From: a virus
Direction: 5' to 3' (one strand)
Length of the DNA stretch: 33,216 nt
IMG/VR virus record: IMGVR_UViG_3300020165_000084
Coordinates: 1 to 33,216 of that record
Shown here piece by piece: positions 13,132 to 20,379 of this stretch. The first letter of the stretch is position 1. Every line of letters starts with the position of its first letter. Position numbers and translations under genes: made by a program. Below the pieces are notes generated by a model. The model did not search any database, was not told where the DNA came from, and saw nothing but the letters and a program-made list of their open reading frames with translations.

Positions 13132-13257
13132 ATGAACAAACTAAAACAACAAGACAAAACAACCTTGACAGGTTTAGCAATCGTTACAGGTTTAATCCTT
13201 CCAATGATATCATTTATTATAATAGAGATAATCAACGGAACTAAAATATATATCTAA
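13132..13257 (+). CDS. Small membrane protein, unknown
   Basis: A 41-codon frame with ATG at the end of the cassette 2 leader. After a polar start (NKLKQQDKTTL) comes one hydrophobic span (about 13-34, GLAIVTGLILPMISFIIIEI). Its stop overlaps the next start by 1 base. Three consecutive genes here encode single-span peptides, so they may work together at the membrane. Confidence 0.6.
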   Translation: MNKLKQQDKTTLTGLAIVTGLILPMISFIIIEIINGTKIYI

Positions 13258-13445
13258 TGAGTATAAAAGTAACAGATACAAATTTAGTAATTATTGAAAA
13301 GAATAATACTATAAAAGTTTATACATTAAAAGAATATACTAAACTTAAAAGAGATAATAAAATAATTAACCAAATTAACAGAGCATTTAAATATATTACA
13401 ATTACTTTAATTGGTGCGATGTTATATAATATAATTAAACAATGA
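13257..13445 (+). CDS. Small membrane-anchored protein, unknown
   Basis: A 62-residue protein with a strand-rich N-terminal part (IKVTDTNLVIIEKNNTIKVYTL) and a C-terminal membrane span (about 45-59, KYITITLIGAMLYNII). It overlaps the previous stop by 1 base and the next start by 4 bases. No family is recognised. Confidence 0.6.
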   Translation: MSIKVTDTNLVIIEKNNTIKVYTLKEYTKLKRDNKIINQINRAFKYITITLIGAMLYNIIKQ

Positions 13446-13540
13446 TAGAATATATATTAAACCCTTTTATTATAGTTAACTTTGGTTATATGATAACTGC
13501 TATAATAATAACATTAATAATTAAAAAGAAAAACAAATGA
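13442..13540 (+). CDS. Very small membrane peptide, unknown
   Basis: A 32-codon frame overlapping both neighbours by 4 bases (ATGA junctions). The peptide is mostly a single hydrophobic span (ILNPFIIVNFGYMITAIII) with a basic end KKKNK. Tight coupling supports it being translated. Confidence 0.5.
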   Translation: MIEYILNPFIIVNFGYMITAIIITLIIKKKNK

Positions 13541-13713
13541 CAAGAGCAGAAATAAAAGAAGCTTTAATTCATTACTATGAAATAGATTTAAATAATTGTT
13601 TGTTTAATTCTAAAGACTGGGTAAATGAATTGTCTAAAGCTTTAACAGATAAAGAATATTTAAACAACTTTAAAGAAGAATATAAAAACTATACAGAATT
13701 TATTAACCAATAA
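13537..13713 (+). CDS. Small acidic protein, unknown
   Basis: A 58-codon frame. The protein is helical, acidic and aromatic (LIHYYEIDLNNCLFNSKDWVNELSKAL). It overlaps the membrane-peptide gene by 4 bases. No family is recognised. Confidence 0.55.
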   Translation: MTRAEIKEALIHYYEIDLNNCLFNSKDWVNELSKALTDKEYLNNFKEEYKNYTEFINQ

Positions 13714-13725
13714 ACAATTAAACAA

Positions 13726-14004
13726 ATGACAAAGAAAGAATTACAACAAGAAATAAAAGAACTTAAACAACAATTAAAAGAGTCTAAGCCTAAAATACAA
13801 AATGCTTACCTGAGCGATATATATAATATATTTGCTTCAGATGGGGAACTATATATCCAAAGTGAGCACCTACATTTAATTATTAATTGTGAGAGTCTTT
13901 TAGGTGACTTAGACTTAATCAATCACTTTGTATTAAAAGAGAATAAGAAGACACAACAAATGTATTTAGATAACCTAAAAGAAACAATTAATAAATATGC
14001 TTAA
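13726..14004 (+). CDS. Small coiled-coil protein, unknown
   Basis: A 92-residue protein with an N-terminal coiled coil (KELQQEIKELKQQLKES, 4-20), a compact middle (YLSDIYNIFASDGELYIQ) and a C-terminal helix. It overlaps the following gene by 8 bases. No family is recognised. Confidence 0.6.
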   Translation: MTKKELQQEIKELKQQLKESKPKIQNAYLSDIYNIFASDGELYIQSEHLHLIINCESLLGDLDLINHFVLKENKKTQQMYLDNLKETINKYA

Positions 14005-14164
14005 AATAATAGATTATGACAAAGGGATTATATATCTAAATCCTAATAACATTAGTGAACTAGAGCAACAGATAAGAGACTGTAAAATAATAATGAATAA
14101 CGGAAATATATATTTAGCAATGGACAACATTGAAGACATACTAAACAACATTAAAGACATATAA
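13997..14164 (+). CDS. Small protein, unknown
   Basis: A 55-codon frame overlapping the previous gene by 8 bases. The protein starts with a strand pair (KIIDYDKGIIYLNP) and ends in a helix (MDNIEDILNNIKDI). It is the last gene of the small-gene block, 20 bases before a terminator. Confidence 0.55.
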   Translation: MLKIIDYDKGIIYLNPNNISELEQQIRDCKIIMNNGNIYLAMDNIEDILNNIKDI

Positions 14165-14184
14165 AACATTTGTTTTGGTTAGTC

Positions 14185-14223
14185 AAAAGAGGGGTTAAAG
14201 CTTAGGTTTTAGCCCTTTTTTTT
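14185..14223 (+). terminator. Rho-independent terminator of small-gene block
   Basis: AAAAGAGGG (14185-14193) pairs with CCCTTTTTTT (from 14213), allowing one G-T pair, followed by T's to 14223. The inner part GGGTTAAA/TTTTAG adds weaker pairing. It insulates the structured region downstream. Confidence 0.75.
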
Positions 14224-14283
14224 ATACGCTTTATTATATACATTTATTTTTTAATGTTCTGATAATGAGATATTATATATAGT

Positions 14284-14291
14284 GATATTTG
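14284..14291 (+). promoter_or_regulatory. Possible promoter box GATATTTG
   Basis: GATATTTG differs by one base from TAnnTTTG. It lies just upstream of the first structured segment of the gene-free region, so it could start a non-coding transcript at about 14296. No clear -33 box is seen; weak call. Confidence 0.3.
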
Positions 14292-14816
14292 AACAACCTC
14301 ATTTAAGCTCATTTAAGAGCCTCTAATTACCTCATCTATATACATATACATTTATTTAAATATCTTTCTTTAAACATAGCTTAAAACGATTCAGAATATA
14401 TTATTTTAATGCGTTTATATATATAATTAACGTAAATCGGAGATGGCTGAGGTAAGTAGCCCACTCTTATGATTTCATTACAAAAACGAATTATTCTAAA
14501 ACTCATATTCTAAAAATATAAATATAATTTTAAAACGAGTTGAGTAATTAAAAGGTGTATTGATGGAGTTTTATTCGCCCTCCTCTTTATATATGTTACT
14601 TTAAATGTTGTTAGCTAGACAACTGGTTAGCTGATGTACTCGTTGAGTTGAATGATACTAGGGCGTTCACGAAAATAACAAAAGGATTTAGTATCGCAAT
14701 TCTCAAGGAGATTTAGGTTACCTGAACCAATAGGAGTCTATGCCTAAAGTGTAGCAACTTATACAGATTTGCAACTGTCTATATAGATAACGATATTTTT
14801 TATTTTTGTTTTTTTA
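14292..14816 (+). ncRNA. Candidate large structured non-coding RNA
   Basis: This gene-free stretch holds many mutually compatible helices. GCTC/GAGC hairpin (14307-14320); hairpin GGCT (14445-14448)/AGCC (14458-14461), extended by GAG/CTC; its loop with the adjoining T, TGAGGTAA (14448-14455), is perfectly complementary to TTACCTCA (14327-14334), a long-range pseudoknot. AATTATTC (14489-14496)/GAGTAATT (14542-14549) encloses AACTC/GAGTT (14500/14537). CGCCCT (14576-14581)/AGGGCG (14660-14665) crosses GATACTA (14654-14660)/TAGTATC (14689-14695), a second pseudoknot. TTTAGG (14712)/CCTAAA (14743) follows. Imperfect pairs are G-U on the + strand (they would be A-C on the other), which supports + strand RNA. 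T-rich 14793-14816 could end it. Size and phage setting recall GOLLD/ROOL-type RNAs; identity is not shown. Confidence 0.6.
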
Positions 14817-14844
14817 TACTGTTAAAACAAAAAGTAGTGGATTT

Positions 14845-14859
14845 CGTTATCATAGTATG
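14845..14859 (+). promoter_or_regulatory. CGTTATCA motif abutting start codon, site B
   Basis: CGTTATCATAGTATG in front of the tail-chaperone gene. The same spacing to the ATG as at sites A, C and D. An A-rich AAAACAAAA element lies 12 bases upstream. Confidence 0.6.
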
Positions 14860-15579
14860 GTAAAAGAATATAAGTTAGAAGTACCTACTAAGTTAGAGGG
14901 TATAACATTAAGACAGTATCAGGATTATCTAAAAGTGTTAGATAAATGGGATAAGGAAGATGAGGTGTATATTAAGACAAAGATGTTGCAGATATTTTGT
15001 AACCTAGATATAGAGGATACATTTAAAGTACCTATAAACAACTTTGATTTTGCTATTGATACAGTAAATAGATGTTTTGATGAAGAGAAGCCTTTAGTTA
15101 ATAGATTTGAGATGTCTGCTAAAGATGAGTATGGAGATGAGACTATTGTTGAGTTTGGTTTTATACCAAAGTTAGATGATATGTCATTTGGAGAGTTTAT
15201 TGATTTAGATAATAATATATCTGATTGGCAGAATATGCATAAAGCAATGGCTGTCTTATTCAGACCTATTATCTTTAAGAAGAAGGAGTTTTATAGAGTG
15301 ATGGATTATGAAGGGAGTCATAAGTACTCAGATGTAATGTTGGATATGCCAGTTAATGTAGCGATAGGGGCGATGGTTTTTTTTTATCGTTTAGGGAGAA
15401 AATTACCGAGTTATACGGTGGATTATTTAGTGAAGGTGTTGAAGAAACAGGGAGTTCCACCTCAGCTCAAGCAAACTTTGGACAAAAGTGGGGTTGGTAT
15501 CAATCAATATTTACAATCGCTAAAGAAGATGCAGCTAGAATTGATGAAGCAACCAGACTTCCAATACATACCTGTTTAA
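14857..15579 (+). CDS. Tail assembly chaperone-like protein (short, zero-frame product)
   Basis: A 240-residue protein. The conserved middle, FGFIPKLDDMSFGEFIDLDN with WQNMHKAMAVLFRP (about 113-150) and MLDMPVNVAIGAMVFFYRLG (about 157-180), is a pattern common in flavobacterial phages. The start ATG 14857 is fixed by the CGTTATCA motif; the frame is open to 14806 but without support. From 15377 on the codons shift to G/C-ending choices (GTG, AAG, CAG, CTC), because the same bases are also read in the -1 frame. Overlapping frame and position at the head of the tail genes match the gpG/gpGT chaperone pair, which coats the tape measure during tail assembly. Confidence 0.7.
   Translation: MVKEYKLEVPTKLEGITLRQYQDYLKVLDKWDKEDEVYIKTKMLQIFCNLDIEDTFKVPINNFDFAIDTVNRCFDEEKPLVNRFEMSAKDEYGDETIVEFGFIPKLDDMSFGEFIDLDNNISDWQNMHKAMAVLFRPIIFKKKEFYRVMDYEGSHKYSDVMLDMPVNVAIGAMVFFYRLGRKLPSYTVDYLVKVLKKQGVPPQLKQTLDKSGVGINQYLQSLKKMQLELMKQPDFQYIPV
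15377..15385 (+). other. Programmed -1 frameshift site, nine T's
   Basis: A run of nine T's contains the heptamer T TTT TTT in the correct phase for -1 slippage. The -1 frame is closed by TAA at 15354-15356 and has no ATG, GTG or TTG before 15579, so its well-formed protein can only be reached by slipping here. Confidence 0.75.
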
Positions 15580-15650
15580 TGTATTTGGAATATATAAAGG
15601 ATAAAACAAATTTAGAGAATGCTTTAATAAAAAGAGCACATAAAAAATAG
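15384..15650 (+). CDS. Tail assembly chaperone, -1 frame extension (gpGT-like)
   Basis: Continuing from codon 176 of the 14857 gene after a -1 slip gives 88 more residues and a 264-residue fusion. The extension contains QANFGQKWGWYQSIFTIAKED and LPIHTCLMYLEYIKDK (given here in short pieces), which reads as a normal folded protein and resembles separate proteins found at this place in flavobacterial phages. Codons in this frame keep the A/T-ending bias of the genome, unlike the zero frame. An internal ATG at 15579, overlapping the zero-frame stop (TAATG), could also start a 23-residue peptide, but that would omit the conserved part. Confidence 0.7.
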   Translation, partial: LSFREKITELYGGLFSEGVEETGSSTSAQANFGQKWGWYQSIFTIAKEDAARIDEATRLPIHTCLMYLEYIKDKTNLENALIKRAHKK

Positions 15651-15652
15651 AT

Positions 15653-16111
15653 ATGACACAAGTATATGACTTATTAGACAAGTTAAAGGACGAATTAAGA
15701 TTAAATAAGCACGTTAATAGTGTTAGTTTTGGAGATATTACTGAAATTAACCTAAATAAGACAGATATATTCCCTTTAACACACTTAAACATCTCAAATG
15801 CTGTAATAAGCTCAAATACTATCACTTTTACGCTTCAAGTACTATGTGCAGACATATTAGACTACAATAAACAGGATTATAGCTATGATTTGTTCTATGG
15901 CAACGATAATTTACAAGATATAATGAATACACAGTTGCAAGTAGTCAATTTAGTATACTCTAAGCTAAAAAGAGGTACTTTAAGAGAAGAATTACTACAA
16001 GTAGACGATAATATCTCTGTTCAGCCATTTAAAGACAGATTTGAGAATGAATTAGTAGGATGGGGAGCTGATATAGATATAATAATGAGAAACGATATAA
16101 GTATCTGCTAA
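15653..16111 (+). CDS. Tail completion/neck-type protein, putative
   Basis: A 152-residue protein with an N-terminal helix (VYDLLDKLKDELRLN), then alternating strands and a helix (MNTQLQVVNLVYSKLKRG). It lacks catalytic motifs. The order, directly before an HK97 gp10-like gene and after the chaperones, fits a head-tail joining or tail-terminator protein. The start is 2 bases after the -1 frame stop; its stop overlaps the next ATG by 1 base. Assignment is by context. Confidence 0.5.
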   Translation: MTQVYDLLDKLKDELRLNKHVNSVSFGDITEINLNKTDIFPLTHLNISNAVISSNTITFTLQVLCADILDYNKQDYSYDLFYGNDNLQDIMNTQLQVVNLVYSKLKRGTLREELLQVDDNISVQPFKDRFENELVGWGADIDIIMRNDISIC

Positions 16112-16611
16112 TGGACACTAGTTTTATAACAATAGCACTTACCAGACTAGGTAGGAAAACAGTTTCTAGGCTTAAAGAGCAGCTATATATGGATGAAACT
16201 ATAGCTACTGGCAAGTTAGCTAATAATATTAAAGCAAAGGACGTAGTAGGTAATGCTTTAACAATAACTATGGATGCTTATGGTGGAGCTATAGACGAAG
16301 GTATTCGTGCAGGTAAAAGACCACCTAATGGAGATAGAATAGAAGATTGGTTAAGATTCAAAGGTATACGTCTTAGAGACAATACTACTGGCAGATACCT
16401 TAAACATACGGACTATAATTACAATAAGATATCATTTCTTATTAGCAGAAGTATATCTAGAAGAGGTACATTAAAAAAGTTTCAGTTTAAAGGAAGTAAT
16501 TTTATAGACAGAGCAATAAACAACACATTAAGTGAATTTGATGATACTATATTAGAAGCATTTAATAAGGAACTAACAAAAGAATTTGATAAAATAAAAA
16601 CAAATGGCTAA
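16111..16611 (+). CDS. HK97 gp10-like head-tail joining protein
   Basis: A 166-residue protein with the layout of the HK97 gp10 family: an N-terminal helix (TALTRLGRKTVSRLKEQL-like, residues 7-25), a strand-rich middle with GNALTITMDAYGGAIDEGIRAGKRPP (46-72), and a C-terminal basic part ending in a long helix (DTILEAFNKELTKEF). The AYGGAIDEG..AGKRPP segment, where other members have YA.YVEFGT..., is the best evidence. It would sit at the head-tail junction. It overlaps the next gene by 8 bases. Confidence 0.6.
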   Translation: MDTSFITIALTRLGRKTVSRLKEQLYMDETIATGKLANNIKAKDVVGNALTITMDAYGGAIDEGIRAGKRPPNGDRIEDWLRFKGIRLRDNTTGRYLKHTDYNYNKISFLISRSISRRGTLKKFQFKGSNFIDRAINNTLSEFDDTILEAFNKELTKEFDKIKTNG

Positions 16612-17743
16612 AATAAACGTAAGAAGTCCTTACTTCGTAAACATATCATCTAATAACTTGACAAGTGCAACTATTGAAATTTTAATATACACAGGTGCAG
16701 CAAATACAACTTGGCAAGGAAGTCCACAATATAGTTTAAGCTCAACAGCTATAAACGAAAAAGTTAATTTTGATATATCAGAGTTAATAAAGGACTATAT
16801 CCCAGCAGCATTCAACGGAGTATATCCAAACAAGTTAGATGCTACGGATGATTATACTACAATGTATGTTGATTATCAAATTACATTATTTATAACAGGA
16901 GGAAATACACAATCTCTATCTTTAGGAAACAGAGCTTTTTATGGATATGGCTATTTTGAAGATGGTGCAAATCCTCAACTATCACAAGGTTACTTACAAT
17001 CTAATAATGTTATACTAAAAAAAGATGATGCTCCTATAAGAATACCAGTAGATAATGAAAACACTAATTCAGTCGCTTTCTTTTATCAAGGGCAACAAGT
17101 ATATTCATGGGTTCAAGATACTAATCTTAAAATACAAGACCAAATTGTTTATATAAGCAACGGAGTTAATGGAGCAGATAGCTTTGAAGAAAGAGTAGAG
17201 TTAGATGGAGGTACATTTGAAGATAATGCTTGTATTGACCAATTTGAAGATGACTTTGAGTTACATCCTGTAGATACAGTTTATGTGTCAGCAGTAGATG
17301 GTTTAACAATAATTAAAGTAGATAATATAGAAGAGTGTAAATATACTCCTTACAAGGTCACGTTTATCAATAAGTTTGGTGCTTATCAAGATATATGGTT
17401 CTTTAAGAGAAGTAATCTTAGTATGACTAAGAAAGATGAGATGTTTAAGTCAAATATAATAAATAATGGCTCTTATAACACTTATCAGCATCAATATGAG
17501 ACTTTTCACGTTAATGCTAAAGAAACTTTAAGTTTAAACACAGGATTCTACCCAGAATCTTACAATGAAGTATTTAGACAGATGTCTTTAAGCGACAAAA
17601 TATGGATAGAGTACAACGAAAAGACTCTACCAGTTAGATTGACCTCATCTAACCTATCATTCAAGACTAGATTAGATGATAAGCTAATAAATTACACAAT
17701 AGAACTAGAATTTGCATTTGATAAGATAAACAACGTAAGATAA
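16604..17743 (+). CDS. Tail structural protein, unknown
   Basis: A 379-residue, strand-rich protein starting AKINVRSPYFVNISS. Clear features: short beta repeats with Asn/Thr/Tyr, an acidic centre (FEDNACIDQFEDDFELHPVD at about 205-224), and conserved-looking FGAYQDIWFFKRSN near residue 260. It has no enzyme motif. It ends 1 base before the 828-residue tail protein. I recall this pair from flavobacterial siphophages, where they are taken as baseplate or tail-tip parts; the role here is inferred from position. Confidence 0.55.
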   Translation: MAKINVRSPYFVNISSNNLTSATIEILIYTGAANTTWQGSPQYSLSSTAINEKVNFDISELIKDYIPAAFNGVYPNKLDATDDYTTMYVDYQITLFITGGNTQSLSLGNRAFYGYGYFEDGANPQLSQGYLQSNNVILKKDDAPIRIPVDNENTNSVAFFYQGQQVYSWVQDTNLKIQDQIVYISNGVNGADSFEERVELDGGTFEDNACIDQFEDDFELHPVDTVYVSAVDGLTIIKVDNIEECKYTPYKVTFINKFGAYQDIWFFKRSNLSMTKKDEMFKSNIINNGSYNTYQHQYETFHVNAKETLSLNTGFYPESYNEVFRQMSLSDKIWIEYNEKTLPVRLTSSNLSFKTRLDDKLINYTIELEFAFDKINNVR

Positions 17744-17744
17744 T

Positions 17745-20231
17745 ATGCGTAGAGAAGTAGAAATATACATAAATACAGCAGGATTTGGCGAAACTGTAAC
17801 TTATAAGCGATTAGACATCTTTTCAGAAGAATCTATCAACATAACTAACTCAATACAAGATATTAGAGATATAGCTAAGGTATTTACTGACTTTACACAA
17901 CAATTTAGCTTACCTGCTAGTTCTCCTAATAATTTAATATTTAAACACTACTATAATTTTGATATTGTAGGAGGTTATGATGCTAGAGTAAAGAGAGAAG
18001 CATTAATAAAGATAAATGGAGAGGATTATAAGAAAGGATTTCTTAGTTTGAATAGCGTAAGCATGAAAAACGGAGTTGCTTTTGCTTATAAGGCTGTATT
18101 TTATGGTAAAACAGTAAATCTTAACTTACTTTTTGGCGATGACGAGTTAGATAACTTAGCTGTAGATAATACTTCTTATTTATCTAAATTTAATCAAACA
18201 TATACTACTTCTAACGTAGAAACAGGGTTTTCTGATGGATTTAATTTAGTTAATAATGTTTTAGTAACTAATACATCCTCTACAACAGCAGGAGACTTAT
18301 GTTATCCTTTTATAAGTGGTAAAAGTCATTATTATTGGGATTCAACTCACGACAATGGACCTGAGTTAAGAGAAGAGGTTGTTTCAAGAAATGTAAGACA
18401 TCATAACAGCTCTACCTCACACCCTACTGGACTATCTATGATAGACTTAAAACCAGCAATTAGATTATATCACATAATATTAGGCATAGAAGACAGGTAT
18501 GGTATTACATTCTCTAAAAACGGAACAAACGACTTCTTTAGTACGTCTAATGCTTCATTCTATGAGTTATACCTATGGTTGCATAGAGAAAAAGGAGATT
18601 TATCTTCACAAATAGCAATAAGCGAAAGAAAACTTGATTTAGATGACTATCTGTTTATTAACACAACTCCTACAGGTCAAAACGACCCTAGAAGTAATTC
18701 TAATAAAGACTTAGTTACTTCTATTGTAGTTGACGGACCTGATATTACAGAGATTTATTATAATTATCAAATACAAGTAACTCCTACTGGAGCAGGATTA
18801 TATACTTTAGAATTATTTGATGGAGAGTCAGGAGAAATAATAGGAACTTCAGAGCATTCTGGGGGAGGGTCTGTTACTAGAAGCTATACGATACAAAAGG
18901 AATTTGGAAGTGGCGAAGGAACACAAACTTTTACTCCTATATTCAAAGTAAGAACACAAGGAGGTATAACTCAAATAGCTGTAAATAGTTTTAATATAGT
19001 ATACAATGAGGTAGATAATTCAGGCGGTTCTGCTGGTTATACTGCTAACTATACATACAATGGAGGTAACGCTATAGGAGTTTCTTCAGGTATAAATATA
19101 GTAGATAATATGCCTAAGATGAAAGTTATAGACTTTTTAACATCTATATTTAAGATGTTTAATCTAACTGCTTTTTATGATGGAGAAACAATTAAAGTAA
19201 GAACATTAGACAAATTTTATGATGAAGGTACAAGTCACGATGTAAGTCAATATATACACGCTGATAAACATACTGTAGATAAAGCAAACATATATTCTAA
19301 GATAGATTTTGAGTATCAAGACGCATCTACTTTTGCTATAGTAAACAGCAATGAAATAACTAATGATGAATTTGGTAATGAAAGACTTAGTAATAGGTCT
19401 AATGCTATAAGCAACCCTTTAGCATTTGATGGAGGAACGTATTCTGTTAAGTTAGGATTTGAACATCTTATGTATGAGAGAATGACTGACCAAAATGATG
19501 ACACAGATAGAACTACTGTACAATGGGGATGGATGGTTAGTAAGGATGAGAATCCAATACTTGGAAAACCTCTAGTTTTTTATTGTAGAAAAGAAGACAC
19601 TTCTAATTATGTTATATTTAGCACAGATGATACTGATTTTGACCAATATATAAGACCAGCAAATACTTTAACAACAAGTGCAGCTACTAATTTACAGTCA
19701 ATTCATTTTGGCGAAGAAGGAGATGAGTTCTTTGTAGATAATGTAAATACAGAAAGTCTGTTTAACAATTACTACTTTAACTATATAGTTCCTATATATA
19801 ATGAAAAGTCAAGGTTATCTAAGTTTGAAGCTACATTACCTTTGAAATTAGTTACTAAGTTAGAATTAAACGACAAACTAATTATATCAGGTAGAAGCTA
19901 TAAGATAAACAGAATACAGATGAATATAAACACAGGTAAGGCTACATTAGAATTAATAAACTTAGTAGGTCCTGACTTTATATCTACTGTTGTTTCTTAT
20001 CAAAATGTTCCTGTCTCATTATATTTTAGTTCATCTATTAGAACATTACAAAATTTATCAATAGGAGACACAATGTTTACTGATAACGAATTAAACTCTA
20101 CTGCTTCAGCAGGAACATATACTCAATCAGGGTCGTCAAATATCGACACTTATTGCGATAGTGGTTGTATTATGGTTATGGTTTTAGACTCACAAGGAAT
20201 AATCACATCTATAAGTTGTCCGTGTCCATAA
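17745..20231 (+). CDS. Large tail-tip/hub protein, putative
   Basis: An 828-residue protein. N-terminal segment VFTDFTQQFSLPAS..NN..FKHYYNFDI..GYDAR (about 46-82) and GFLSLNSVSMKNGVAFAYK (about 99-117) are conserved in my memory of flavophage tail proteins. The middle carries beta-rich, Gly/Ser/Thr-rich domains (300-450), and the region around 455-500 (MPKMKVIDFLTSIFKMFNLTAFYDG) is hydrophobic and resembles the core of tail-hub proteins that process the membrane contact. The end is Cys-rich: DTYCDSGC ... SISCPCP. Its size and place before the tape measure gene fit a tail tip or baseplate hub. Confidence 0.6.
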   Translation: MRREVEIYINTAGFGETVTYKRLDIFSEESINITNSIQDIRDIAKVFTDFTQQFSLPASSPNNLIFKHYYNFDIVGGYDARVKREALIKINGEDYKKGFLSLNSVSMKNGVAFAYKAVFYGKTVNLNLLFGDDELDNLAVDNTSYLSKFNQTYTTSNVETGFSDGFNLVNNVLVTNTSSTTAGDLCYPFISGKSHYYWDSTHDNGPELREEVVSRNVRHHNSSTSHPTGLSMIDLKPAIRLYHIILGIEDRYGITFSKNGTNDFFSTSNASFYELYLWLHREKGDLSSQIAISERKLDLDDYLFINTTPTGQNDPRSNSNKDLVTSIVVDGPDITEIYYNYQIQVTPTGAGLYTLELFDGESGEIIGTSEHSGGGSVTRSYTIQKEFGSGEGTQTFTPIFKVRTQGGITQIAVNSFNIVYNEVDNSGGSAGYTANYTYNGGNAIGVSSGINIVDNMPKMKVIDFLTSIFKMFNLTAFYDGETIKVRTLDKFYDEGTSHDVSQYIHADKHTVDKANIYSKIDFEYQDASTFAIVNSNEITNDEFGNERLSNRSNAISNPLAFDGGTYSVKLGFEHLMYERMTDQNDDTDRTTVQWGWMVSKDENPILGKPLVFYCRKEDTSNYVIFSTDDTDFDQYIRPANTLTTSAATNLQSIHFGEEGDEFFVDNVNTESLFNNYYFNYIVPIYNEKSRLSKFEATLPLKLVTKLELNDKLIISGRSYKINRIQMNINTGKATLELINLVGPDFISTVVSYQNVPVSLYFSSSIRTLQNLSIGDTMFTDNELNSTASAGTYTQSGSSNIDTYCDSGCIMVMVLDSQGIITSISCPCP

Positions 20232-20241
20232 AAAAAATAAT

Positions 20242-20379
20242 ATGATAAGAGAGATAATAGATTTATTAGGAACATCTGATTGGGATGTTAAAGACGAAGA
20301 TATAAATATAGCTAAAGGTAAATATTTAGCACCTACTAATTGGAAAGAATTTAAAAACGCAATAAAACGAAATAAATAA
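20242..20379 (+). CDS. Small protein before tape measure gene, unknown
   Basis: A 45-codon frame (MIREIIDLLGTSDWDVKDED...), with its stop overlapping the tape measure start in TAATG. It is helical at both ends and contains LAPTNWKEFKNAIKRNK. The coupling suggests it is translated together with the tape measure protein. No family is recognised. Confidence 0.6.
   Translation: MIREIIDLLGTSDWDVKDEDINIAKGKYLAPTNWKEFKNAIKRNK

Noticed and set aside
14292-14816. A tRNA or tmRNA inside the gene-free region
   Set aside because: No cloverleaf with a proper T-loop (TTCRANY), 7-bp acceptor or CCA could be drawn on either strand.
14292-14816. A true group I intron interrupting a gene
   Set aside because: No interrupted coding frame flanks it: a terminator lies upstream and a gene with its own start signal downstream.
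14806-14856. A longer start for the tail-chaperone gene
   Set aside because: It would place the CGTTATCA start-site motif inside the coding region; ATG 14857 has the same layout as the other three sites.
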